DNA from: Cryptomeria japonica
Lineage: Eukaryota; Streptophyta; Pinopsida; Cupressales; Cupressaceae
Length of the DNA: 64,000 nucleotides
NCBI RefSeq assembly: GCF_030272615.1
Contig: NC_081414.1
Span: 915,315,648-915,379,647, forward strand
Direction of reading: 5' to 3'
Numbering within the stretch: the stretch's first letter is position 1; every line of letters starts with the position of its first letter. Below the pieces are notes generated by a model. The model did not search any database and was not told the origin of the DNA. It was given only the letters and a program-made list of their open reading frames with translations. This document shows, one piece after another, positions 54,209-64,000 of this stretch. A program made the position numbers and the translations under genes.

Positions 54209-55370
54209 ATACTGCATTCATAATATCAGGTCTTGTTTGTGTCAAATACAGTAAACCTCCTATCATAGATTTGTATCTTGTTGGATTAAGAGGTACTGAT
54301 TCATCCTTCAATGGTAGTTTATTAGTTGTAGTCATAGGCGTACTTACCGGTTTAGAGTTTTCCATGCCAAATTTTTTAAGTAATTCCTTCAAGTACTTTG
54401 ATTTACTTATGAATATATCTTTATTAATCTGTGAAATCTGAAGTCCTAAAAAGAATTTTATCTCTCCAATTATAGAAATTTCAAATTCTACCTACATCTT
54501 ATTAAAAAAGTCTTTACTCAATCCATCTTCTCCTCCAAAAATGATATCATCAACAAAAACTTCAATAACCAAGATGTCATCATTAGTCACTTTGTAATAC
54601 AAGTTGTTGTCAGCATTACCTTTAGTGTAACCAAGCTTCAAAAGATATTTGTCCAATCTAGCATACCAAGCTCTAGGAGCTTGCTTCAATCCATATAAAG
54701 CTTTCCTTAACCTGCAAACCATATCTTTGTCATCTATCAAAGAAAACCCATCAGGTTGTTCAATGTGAACTTTCTCTTCAAGATCACCATTCGTAAATGC
54801 ACATTTAACATCCATTTGATATACTTTATAGTTCTTATGTGCTGGAAAAGCTAAGAATAATCTGACTACCTCAATTCTAGCTATCGGTGCAAAGGTTTCA
54901 TTATAATCAATTCCCTCTTTCTGTGAATATCCCTTACACACTAACCTTGCTTTCTTTCTGATTACCTTACCATCTTCATTAAGTTTATTTCTAAATACCC
55001 ATTTAGTTCCAATTACATTTTTGTTTTTAGGCTAGGGAACCAATGTCCATGCGTTATTCTTTTCAATTTGTTCCAATTCATCTTCCATAGCTTCAATCCA
55101 ATTTTTATCTTCACATGCCTCATTAATAGTTTCTGGTTCAATTTGAGAAATTAGACATACCTCTTCATTTGTCAGTCTTCCTCTAGTCATAACTCCTTGA
55201 TACTTATTCCCAATTATCTGACTTTCAGAGTGATTCAATCTTTCATACCTAGGTGTGTTCACTTGCTGCTGTTCTCCAGTCACTATGGAATTCTCAGATG
55301 ATGCCGGTGGGACTGGATCAACATTTTGTACCAATGTACTTATTGTAGGTTCATTAATGATTATCTAAAC
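54209..55370 (-). pseudogene. Linker, RT and start of RNase H of element H
   Basis: PRYERLNHSESQIIG linker, NAWTLVP, then [58 protein letters not shown] and [14 protein letters not shown] near 55030, TAG near 54495 and a stop near 55370. The frame breaks at 54208 where I begins, in TRPDIMNAVC. Confidence 0.85.
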
Positions 55371-56549
55371 TATCAGTTCAGAGTCCATAGACCTTCTGAA
55401 TTGTTCATCAATCTTCACATTTGCACTTTCAATAATTTTCTGCAATCTCTTATTAAAACATCTATATGCCTTTCTCTTAGGTGAATAACCAAGAAATATT
55501 CCTTCATCACTTCTAGAATCAAATTTGCCAATATAATCATCTCTCCTAATATAACATTTGTTTCTAAATATTCTAAAATATTTAAGAGTAGGATTATTAC
55601 CAGACCATAGTTCATGAGGGGTCTTACCGATTTCATTCTCTACTATCATTTTGAATAGTTTGAATTTCCCAAAAGCTTCTGATTTCTCCCTGAGAAATGT
55701 AACCCAACACATTCTAGAATAATCATCAATGATTAGCATAAAATATCTATCTCCTTGTAAACTTCTAGTTCTTGTTGGACCACATAAATCAATATGAATT
55801 AAGTCAAGAACATTATTGGATTTTTTTGGAATACTCTTAAAAGTTGCTCTAACTTGCTTTCCAAATTGACATTCCTTACATACCAGATTGTGAGGTTTAA
55901 CAATCTTAGGTAAATCCCTTACTACCTTAGTTGTACTGATTTTCACAATGCAATCAAAATTTACATGACAAAGTCTCTTATGCCATAACCAACTTTCATC
56001 AATATGTGCAATCAAGCATTTCTTCTCATTGTTATTCAAATGAAAGATATTACCTCTAGTCTGATTATCGGTTGCAATTTCCAAATCAGTTCTATTCATG
56101 ATTTTGCATTTACCATTCTTGAATTGTAACTGAAATCCCTTTTCAACTAATTGACCAACACTCAAAAGATTATGCTTCAAACCTTCAACATAGTAAACAT
56201 TATCAGTATCGTGCTTACCATCAAAAGATATAGTGCCTTTTTCTTTGATCAAATAAGCTTTGTCATCTCCAAATCTTACTAGACCTCCATTGTATTCCTG
56301 AAAGGTTAAGAATTTACTCTTATCACTAGTCATATGATGTAAACATCCAAAATCAATGATCCATTCATCATTTTCTTCAATTTTAGCCGCTAGGGCTTGC
56401 TCTACCAGTTGAACAGTAGGTGTCGGTTGATCTTCTGTTATTGCAACAAAAGCCCATCTATTGTCTACCAGTTCCTCATCAGAATCATCACTAACTCCTT
56501 CATCAGCATAGTAACATGATTTGTCTCTATTCTTCTTAAATCTGTATCT
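55371..56549 (-). pseudogene. Protease and integrase of element H with in-frame core deletion
   Basis: The protease site reads WIIDFGCLHHMT near 56340-56370; DSG has become DFG. Pre-integrase ESWLWHKRLCHVNF, zinc ligands C-KE-C near 55880. The integrase core starts HIDLCGPTRTRSLQGDRYF but goes directly from FKMIVENEIG to KTPHELWSGN near 55626. About 90 residues with the second Asp and the Glu are missing without loss of frame. Compare 37050-37340 in E. Confidence 0.85.
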
Positions 56550-57485
56550 TTGATATTCAGGGTTAGGCTTATATGTTCTTTTAGCTTCTTCTTTCAATCT
56601 TGCATGTCTATCAGGACACCTATATGCCATATGACCAATTTTATTGCAGTTAAAATATTTAATTGGTGCTTTACCTTCATACTTACTTCCAACTAGACCT
56701 TTAGGCATTTTCCTTGCAAATAGTGCTTCAAGCTCTTCAAGTTCTTCATTCTCTCTTCTGATTTCTTCAAGTTCTCTAGCATAGAGTGCTTTGCAATCAA
56801 AATTTTCAGATGATGATGATGATGCTGCAGATGATGAAGCTTTGAAAGATAAATCTGTCTTAACTGTATCAATAGGACCAAATTGCTCAAGTTCAAAAGA
56901 AGAAAGTTTTCCAACCAAAGTATCTCTAGATACTGATGCATTAGGCATTATTCTCAATTCATTAATAACAGTTACTTTCATTTTGTATGCCAGTGGTAAA
57001 TCTCTAAAAGCTTTAAAAACAATTTCATCTTCACTTAAGGATCCTCCAAAACATTGTATACCCAAAACAATTTCATTAACTCTTTCCATAAAAGCAGAAA
57101 TCCTTTCATCTTCTTCCATTTTCAGATTTTCATACCTGACCCGGAAGCATTCCAGTTTTGCAATTTTGACAGTGGTATCACCTTCATTCAATGTCTCCAA
57201 CTTATCCCAAATAGCTTTAGCAATAGATCAATCTGATAATCTCATGATTTGTTGATCTGGCAATATGCTCAAAAGTGCTTCTCTTGCTTTGCAATCATTC
57301 TCCTGATCTTTAGCCAAGGTTGGTGGATTAGGTTGACTTTGTGTAGGACCAACATAGCCATTTGTTGTAACATCCCATATGTCTTTTCCAATGCAATTCA
57401 GAAGAGTTTCCATTCTGATCTTCCATATACCATAGTTAGTTCCATCAAGCTTTAGACAGTCCTTCCTAAAATAGTTAGTTGCCAT
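56550..57485 (-). pseudogene. gag of element H
   Basis: Starts MATNYFRKDCLKLDGTNYGI at 57485, open to TGA at 57230-57228, then open again from 57200. NEIVLGIQCFGGSLSEDEIV is typical UBN2-type gag. The zinc knuckle near 56665-56620 reads YFNCNKIGHMAYRC, again with Tyr for the first Cys as in E. Confidence 0.85.
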
Positions 57486-57524
57486 ACAATCTCTTCAAGT
57501 TGTTAAACTTCTACAAAAAGAGGA

Positions 57525-57540
57525 CTTAGCTCTAATACCA
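57525..57540 (-). other. Primer binding site of element H
   Basis: Minus strand TGGTATTAGAGCTAAG, one change from the tRNA-Met core, two bases after the LTR end. Confidence 0.78.
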
Positions 57541-57542
57541 AT

Positions 57543-58617
57543 TGTTAGGACCCAGAGGAAACTAAGAGGGGGGGGGGTGAATCGGTTGTCTATTAATTTC
57601 AACCTAAATATAACTTAACCAAACTTAATGCATAATACCGGTAAACCAAACTTTAATGTCGCTATATAGTTTAGCAGTTAATAATAGTACCGGTAAAGTT
57701 TAATGCATGAAACAGAAAGACAAATAACATACACAAAACATAACATAGTTATTTGTACGTGGAAACCCTGTGAGGGGAAAAACCATGGTGGGAAACCTTA
57801 CCCACAATCAGATGATACTACTGTAGCTAGTATGTGTGTACAAATGGGGTTTGCACATGCAAAAAGGCCAATTGCTTAGAGCTCACTTCTCAATCACAAA
57901 ATGAGAGTCACACTGACTACAATTGGATGGTTAAATCCAATGATAATTAACTACTCAAAATAGTATCTTCATATGCTAGATTTAGTATCAGTTAAGCTCT
58001 GATTGTCTTCCTCATACCTTCCTTGAATCTTCAAATGATGTTTGCATGTATAGCTTTGCTTATATTCACATATACCTTATTACAATCCTTTTTTTCACTC
58101 CTCTACATAATCTCATAAATGAGATCTTACATATATACCAAAACCTAAGACCAAATGTGTAGGTTGGCTCACTAAGATATTATAATAAAATCAATTAAAA
58201 ATGAATCAATATGTGATGCATGATGTTGACTCAATGCATTTACAACAATAACAAATCATCTCCATAATGTGTCGTGCTGATCTAGAATAGATAATGCTTG
58301 CTGGTCCATAACCTAGACCTATTTTCCCGTAACAACAAATATGCAAACTCGATTGTACCAATAATCAAATCACCAAAATGAAGTGTCCAAATAATGTCTT
58401 CGACATAACCAAGTAATCTCCAGATGATAACAGATCATCCTTAGTGTCGGGGAACAATATAACCAATCGGTGAACCAGATATTGGTGACTGTGCATAAGT
58501 CATTGAACATGCCGGTGAACATAACCAAATATCTCCAAGTGTTGATAAGTGTTCTCAAGTGTTGACAAGTGTTGACATCAATGACAAAACCAATGCAACA
58601 CATCCATGATACCAACG
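57543..58617 (-). repeat. 5' LTR of element H
   Basis: 1075 bp. Left end TGTTAGGACCC on the plus strand; right end ACCAACG, where the other LTR has ACCAACA. A run of nine G near 57571-57579. Confidence 0.85.
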
Positions 58618-59142
58618 AAACCATGGGCTAAAATTACCCAATAAATTAGAGCTAGCCTTATCTCCAATCTAGATGCCCTATGATATGTCAAAACACACAT
58701 CGACATGTGTTCCTCCCTTTTATAGCTCATTTATGTCTTTGATGCATTTTATATTTCCTATTTCAGGAGTCCAAACTTCTGGAGGCCATAAGTTGTGAAA
58801 CAGGTGTCCAATTGATATGCCATTTGATGTGTCAAAAATCTCACAAAGTTCTCTATCACCTCGTATGTTGCTACACCATTTATGCCATCTTTTAAGGTTA
58901 TTTCAAAGCCTCTAAACTCCTCAAAATTAAATTTAAACCTTTCATTGCACCCTTCAAAAATGAAAACTTTAATGTCGTCAAAACTACTTATGAGCTTGTG
59001 ATGAAAATTTGTCGACATGCTTATCTAGCCAACCCAATGCTTTGGGATGAATTTCGGACTGTTTATTACTCAAACAAAAACTTACTATAAATAATAACCT
59101 CATGTAAATGCAAGTTTGAGACACCATTTCCCCAACATAGAT

Positions 59143-59383
59143 GTGCTACAAAAACTAGCGAAAGTGCTAAACAATTCTAAATGTGTTATTTAATGCAATA
59201 AATACACTATTTTATGCTATGAATGTGCTAAACTAGATAATAAAAGAACTAAGAAAATATCTTGATGTACTAAAATTCCTAACAATTGTGCTAAATTGCT
59301 AATATTTCTAACAAAATAACTTTGGTGTCAGTTTGAGAAAAATTCACTCTATGCGAATGCGCTAGACTAAGTAATATAAGTGC
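59143..59383 (-). repeat. Decayed GTGCTAAA array in leader of element J
   Basis: Cores (GTGC, GCGC or GTAC) start at 59143, 59164, 59225, 59267, 59288, 59359 and 59380. Several gaps are 21 bp and one is 42. Flanking words GCTAAA and GCCAGAA are the same as in the array of B (19077-19350). Confidence 0.55.
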
Positions 59384-59444
59384 CAGAATGATGTTTTTCA
59401 CCTACATGCACTGAAACTAAGGGAAAATTGTTAAAAATGGGGCA

Positions 59445-59465
59445 AGAGCCCCATGGTGGGCACCA
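59445..59465 (-). other. Primer binding site of element J, tRNA-Lys type
   Basis: The plus strand reads AGAGCCCCATGGTGGGCACC followed by A, close to the 3' end of plant tRNA-Lys (GAGCCCCACGGTGGGCGCCA from memory), with two transitions. Four bases from the LTR end. Confidence 0.65.
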
Positions 59466-59469
59466 AAAA

Positions 59470-60685
59470 TGTGATATGAGGAAATTTAACTAAGTCTAAG
59501 ACTATTGAAATAAGCTACCACAAACTCTAGAATCCTACAATACATCCAAATAACTAATGAAACAAGTAAAGTAAACTAAAAGAAATAAACCTTCATAGTT
59601 GTCCCATTGTGTCCTATCAACTTCTAATCTTATTTTTGTGATGTTTTCTCTCAGATTACAGTGGTATTTGATTCAAGATGACAAAAGCTAAATGGACAAT
59701 GTGGTATGAGAGATGTGATGAAACTAAAATGCAACTAGAATGGAGATAATGCAAAGCAATGATGGATGAATGGTATGACAAGATGTTGTAACAATACTAA
59801 GTTAATCCAAAGGCACACTTTTGACAATGTTAGAATGTTGATATGCTTAATTACTTGATTACTTGATTTCTATAAAGTGACTAACTTCAAATGTTGGAAA
59901 AGGGCTTCCTTTTATAGATTTTGATAGGCCAAAGTCCAAGGTGGCAAAGATCAATGGTTGAGAGTGAATCTTGACAAAATGAATGGCTGAGAAGAATTGG
60001 TTGAAATGTGAGAGAGAAAGAGGGAAGATGTTACTCCTACAATGACAAGGTAGAGGACAAGGTGGAAGGAGAAGCCACATGACATCATGCTCACCTTGAC
60101 CAGGGATGAAGACCCCAAAGATATAGGATGGTTGGAGAGAATATAGGTTTCTAAAGACATGAAGGAGTCAACAATCTAAGGAGGTTGGAGAATATTTAGG
60201 CTTCCTACGAACAGTGGACAATGAGTCACTTTGACCAAGTTGATGTTAACATAACCACCCTCTAGGATGTATGAATGTGAGAGAGAATATAGGAAGTAGG
60301 ACATATAAGCCTCCTCATCCTATTGACTAGGGATGATGTTGAGGATAATTGAAAAATTAAATATTAATAATATTTAATTTTCTTAGCCACTTGTTCATGA
60401 GATGGTATGATGATATGGAAGAGGAAATGATGTCAAATTAGGATTGAAGATTTGAATTAGATAATTAATTAAATAATTTAGAATTATTTAATCAGGATGG
60501 ACTTTAGAAGAAATGATGAATCTTAATTAAATAATAAATATTTAGTTAATAAATTGATTCAGAAGAATAAGACATGTGAATCGAATCTATGAATTATTCA
60601 ATTTATTTATTGATAGAAGAATGAAGCCATTAAATAAATAATAAATATTTATTTAAGTATCTCTAGTCATTTTTAGGTGCATACA
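59470..60685 (-). repeat. 5' LTR of element J
   Basis: 1216 bp. Start TGTATGCACC at 60685 and end CATATCACA at 59470 on the minus strand. TATA box TATAAAAG near 59916-59909. AT palindromes at about 60340-60660. Confidence 0.65.
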
Positions 60686-61836
60686 GGATGCATAGTTACA
60701 TGCCAGTTCATATGGAGCGCTTATACATGGACTAGGTTCAAAGGTTATCATGGTGTATTCTAATGTTACATTGCTGATAATAAATGGATGATAGATGTTT
60801 TTGGAGTCTTGGTCTTTCCCTCTTGAGAGTTTCGAAGGCATATCTTGTGTTATCTTTGATGGTTATGAGCGTATTCTTTGCATGTGGATTATAATGATTA
60901 TTTTCTTGATTTCTCAAAATATTTATATAGAAATTGTCATTATATGAGGTGGCAAGTTTTCTTTCATAGTTGTTATGATTTTTATTTGTGGACCAAAAGA
61001 TTTCTATTTAATTAGTTAAAGATTTTTATATATGAATATCAAAAATATCACTATAAGGAGAAAGTGTCAAGAATCATTCGAATTATCAAATGTATTGACA
61101 AAAATGACTCAATAATTGAATTCCCTTTAGAAAGCTCTAAAGAAGTCTACATTACTACATCATCATAGCATGTTTGATATGTATATAAACTTCTATCACT
61201 TCATAGGCACTAGACTTGCTAGTCAAGCAAGATAAGCTCATCTCCACTTACCTTAAAAGAAATCTCAATTATATTTATTAGCACAACAGCAAAAATTAGA
61301 AATTAGGTGTAAGAGGAAAGGAGAATATATTTAGTGTCACAAAGATAATATCGTATCGTGTAACACAGTCTTTTTGAATAAATTAATATATGTAAATGCT
61401 TCTACAGTGTAATTATTTTCTTTCTAAACATATTTGTAAGTCAACCAAAATTGCTAAGCACCTCTTTTCATTCCTATTTTTTCTTCGAAGCTTATCCTTC
61501 GCATTAAACGGTGATCTTCACCAATTAAACCATTGTAACACCGACATCCAAAACTCCATAGATAATGTTTCATTTTCCTTGTAGAGGAGCACTACAGAAC
61601 TAATAAACAATAAAATTATTACATTTTCATGGAATTGAATAACAAGGGCAAAACGAAAATATGGATTACATGGTATATCGAATATCCAATATAAGGAATA
61701 GACATTACCCTGATTTCTTAGTTTGACTTGTTCAATTCAAGTCATGTTGAGCACTAATTCTTTGTTTAATATATTACCTAACAGAACCCATAAAATATAT
61801 GGTGTTGGTGTGGCACACATTCTATGGACTAACATT
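60686..61836. other. Intergenic region downstream of the laccase gene
   Basis: AT-rich. It should include the 3' untranslated region of the laccase on the minus strand. I see no other gene, no clear repeat and no RNA gene. Confidence 0.4.
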
Positions 61837-64000
61837 CTAGCATCTTGGAAGATCAGGAGGAGGTGGCTCCAAACTTGACGAGTAACTTGGGCCATTGTTC
61901 ACCACAAACACCGTATTCAAACCCCATGTCAAATGATCATCAAAATGACAATGCAAAAACCAAGCACCTGCATTAACAATAACCATTCACTCTATTACAT
62001 ATATTATCCTAAATTCATGTTCAAGACAAGTACGTTAATTCTCAAAGGGATTAAAGCTATATAATAATTACCTGGGTTGTCAGCTTTAAATCTGATTGCA
62101 GCCCAGCCACTCAGAGGCACCCCAAGAGTATTCCTTAGTGGCGGATCAACCAAATTGAAATTGAGCGGGTCTGTTTGATCATTATAGTTTCCAAAACCCT
62201 GTCCCACCACAAAAAAATCATAACCATGAAGATGCATCGGATGGTCATCTGCCTGGAAGATATTTGTTCCCTGGTACACAACCTGAACTGTATCATTATA
62301 ATTGAACACTTTTATTTTTGTGCCAAAAGTTGGTGCCCAGATAGTTTTAGGGATATTATCCCCAGTATAGTTGAACACAAGTGGGGGATTTGAAGGGAAA
62401 TCTATAGTAAAGATGCCATTGATGCCAAAATAATAAGCTTGCAAGATGGCAATATCAGGCAGAACAAAAGAGATATTGTTCATGCTGGCAGCTATTCTAG
62501 TGTTATTAGGCCCGCTACAATTCATACCAGGTGGGAGTGGGCATGGAAGCAAATTCAGCCCTACGGTTGTCACAATGCTCTTGTCTATAGTCTGTGGAAC
62601 ATCTATCGGGTGCTCTGGTGAAGCTAGGCTTCGTAATGCTCGGCTAAATACAGTCACAGTGGCCGTATCGTTGTATACTGGCAGCTGTGGGAGGATTGGA
62701 GTGGCAGATGACTTAGAGCCCTCATAGTTTATAATGGCAGTTGTGGTGGTATTATCAAAGTAGCCTACTGGTTGTGTGGTGTATACACTGGCAGCTATGT
62801 AGTATCTACCTACTGGTTGATTGGCTGTGAGGAGAACATCTGTACTCTGGCCTGGTGTTATAAACATAACATCTGTTGTGTATGGCTTTGTGTAGGAAGC
62901 GTCTGCAGCAACGACTGTGAGATTGTGTGATGCTATCTTGAAAAATAGGTGGCTATTGAGTGCAGCATTCACAATCCGTAGAAGGTAAGTTTTTCCCTGT
63001 TTTACAGACATGTTGAATGTTCCTACATGCAAAAATGGTGTCACTATCGATTCCTTCCATGATAAGTTGCAAAAATTAGTTTAGCTATTTTTTGTGAGCA
63101 CCTGATGTCGAGCAAGGATACAGGTCTCCTGGCTGCCCATTGATGGTAAATGCATCAGATATATTTGGTGCACCACCTGATATAATTGCTTGCCTTACAA
63201 CAACTTCAGGATCGCTATTCCACCAGTCACCTATTTAATACATGCCGACTAAATGAAAACTTAGGAGGACAAAATGCATAAGTTATGATAAAACATTCAA
63301 TGCCAAGTCCTCTTTCTACTCTACAAATTTAGGAGGATAAAATGCATAAGGAATGATAAACATGGAATGTCAAGTCCTTTTTCTACTTTACAAATTTAGG
63401 TACTTGTAGAATAAATACCTAACTATCAATGAAAGCGAAAACAATTTTAGATAAAGAAAATATGAACCCAAAGGTGTAACCAATTTGCCAAACTTTGATA
63501 AAGAAAATATAAACCCAAATGTGTAATCATTATGCCAAATTTTGATATTAATTTTGTTATACTGTAAAGCTCCAGATTATTTGCACTATATTGATATACT
63601 ATAAAGCTCCAATAATTTGTTCTATATTATTAATATATTATAAAGCAAAATTGATCACAGAAACTGTTTTCTTCTTGTAATTTATATCAAAAATATTGAA
63701 TCAAACCTGATTCAATCTAAACATCAGTCGATTCCTTTAATCAGTTATCATTTCCACTGTATTACTTTCTATTAAATCCAATTTCTAATGTAGAATCTCC
63801 ATCAGAAGACAGTCATCTAAAATTAGAAATGGAAATCCATAAAAATGTTTACCTAGCACAAGAGGAATCTCGGCATAGGGTTGTGGAAAGGGATAAGGAC
63901 TTCCCCTTTTGGGATATATGACTAGTGCTCCATGAACTGTTGCACGTAGCCATGAGACATGGGCATGCCACCACAAGGTTCCTTCCTGTCCAACAATGGT
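61837..64000 (-). CDS. Laccase (multicopper oxidase), 3' part, four exons visible
   Basis: Secreted copper oxidase that oxidises phenolics; plant laccases take part in lignin polymerisation in the cell wall. Exons on the minus strand: 64000-63853 (continues outside), 63230-63102, 63022-62072, 61967-61837 (stop TAG). Introns of 622, 79 and 104 bp have GT-AG ends with phases that keep the frame. The 129-bp exon and 131-bp last exon are as in other plant laccases. 452 residues are visible; the signal peptide and first copper motif (about 110-120 residues) are missing. Copper motifs: [32 protein letters not shown] and [15 protein letters not shown], with Leu at the axial position. Several N-glycosylation sequons. 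No damage is visible, so it is probably functional. Which laccase paralogue it is cannot be told from here. Confidence 0.95.
62953..62973 (-). promoter_or_regulatory. Candidate miR397 target site in laccase mRNA
   Basis: The region encoding IVNAALN contains GCTGCACTCAAT, 12 bases identical to the centre and seed-side of the known laccase site for miR397. Mismatches occur at both edges, including next to the miRNA 5' end. miR397 control of laccases is established in several plants; here it is only a sequence match judged from memory of the miRNA. Confidence 0.4.

Larger units (their letters stand above)
44083..58617 (-). mobile_element. Element H: Ty1/copia retrotransposon with both LTRs, split by I
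   Basis: 3' LTR 44083-45403, 5' LTR 57543-58617 and a five-base target duplication AAACC (44078-44082 and 58618-58622). Gag, protease, a deleted integrase, RT and RNase H on the minus strand. Element I is inserted in the RNase H part (46394-54203). Same family group as E by pol and gag sequence. Confidence 0.92.
58618..60685 (-). mobile_element. Element J: 5' LTR, primer site and leader of a Tat/Athila-like gypsy element
   Basis: Minus strand LTR 60685-59470, tRNA-Lys-type primer site 59465-59445 and about 830 bp of leader that stops at the H insertion. No coding part remains in the window. LTR start TGTATGCACC and AT palindromes are similar in style to A and B. Confidence 0.65.

Noticed and set aside
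58758-59018. 86-codon minus-strand ORF in leader of J
   Set aside because: No recognisable domain and located between a primer site and an insertion; not enough support.
62004-63044. 346-codon open frame taken as a single-exon laccase
   Set aside because: Its first residues and last residues read into introns. GT-AG sites at 63023 and 62071 define the real exon.

Overview
This window looks like a piece of a large, repeat-rich seed-plant nuclear genome. A conifer or other gymnosperm is my best guess, from the retroelement families, the AT-rich spacers and the low gene density; this is inference, because no species marker is visible. Only one host gene can be supported: the 3' three quarters of a laccase on the minus strand at the right edge (61837-64000). 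It has four exons, clean splice sites and intact copper-binding motifs. Almost everything else is nested LTR retrotransposons, called A-J here.

Layout, left to right. A (1-8410, +) is a Ty3/gypsy Tat-type element. Its reverse transcriptase, RNase H and integrase core are replaced by an open, unrelated segment. It carries a spliced antisense plant-mobile-domain ORF before its 3' LTR. B (8411-20878, -) is a nearly full-length Tat-type element with gag, protease, G-patch, RT, two RNase H domains and integrase, a tRNA-Trp primer site and a 5' LTR. C (20879-26102, +) is the 3' half of a Ty1/copia element whose LTR holds a 977-bp inverted-repeat DNA element. D (26103-28828, -) is a decayed chromovirus-like gypsy fragment. 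E (28829-40946, +) is a copia element with both LTRs. Its integrase is split by F (31910-36943, +; target duplication GTCAT), a copia-type element with only gag and protease. G (41370-44082, -) is a Tork-like copia fragment. H (44083-58617, -; target duplication AAACC) is a copia element split by I (46394-54203, -; target duplication AATAC). I is a gag-only Tat-type element and the only retroelement here whose long ORF is still open. J (58618-60685, -) is the 5' LTR, tRNA-Lys primer site and leader of another gypsy element. About 1.15 kb of unassigned DNA then leads to the laccase stop codon. The nesting implied by the interruptions is A in B in C in D, F in E in D, and I in H in G/J.

Two themes stand out. 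First, three elements (A, F, I) keep gag and protease-like coding but have lost the rest of pol and gained other in-frame or downstream coding, so they would need enzymes from relatives. Second, the Tat-type elements carry several arrays of short palindromes in non-coding segments: a seven-copy hairpin array with a constant 15-nt loop and covarying stems inside the antisense-ORF intron of A; two or three hairpins just after pol in A and B; a palindrome array on a 20-bp register next to the primer site of B, with a decayed version in J; a 31-bp hairpin unit that differs in copy number between the two LTRs of I; and AT-rich palindrome arrays at the start of the LTRs. These paired changes are the strongest candidates for an undescribed feature. 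Nonsense mutations in A and B are almost all TAG or TGA and never TAA, which fits decay of methylated cytosines in silenced copies.
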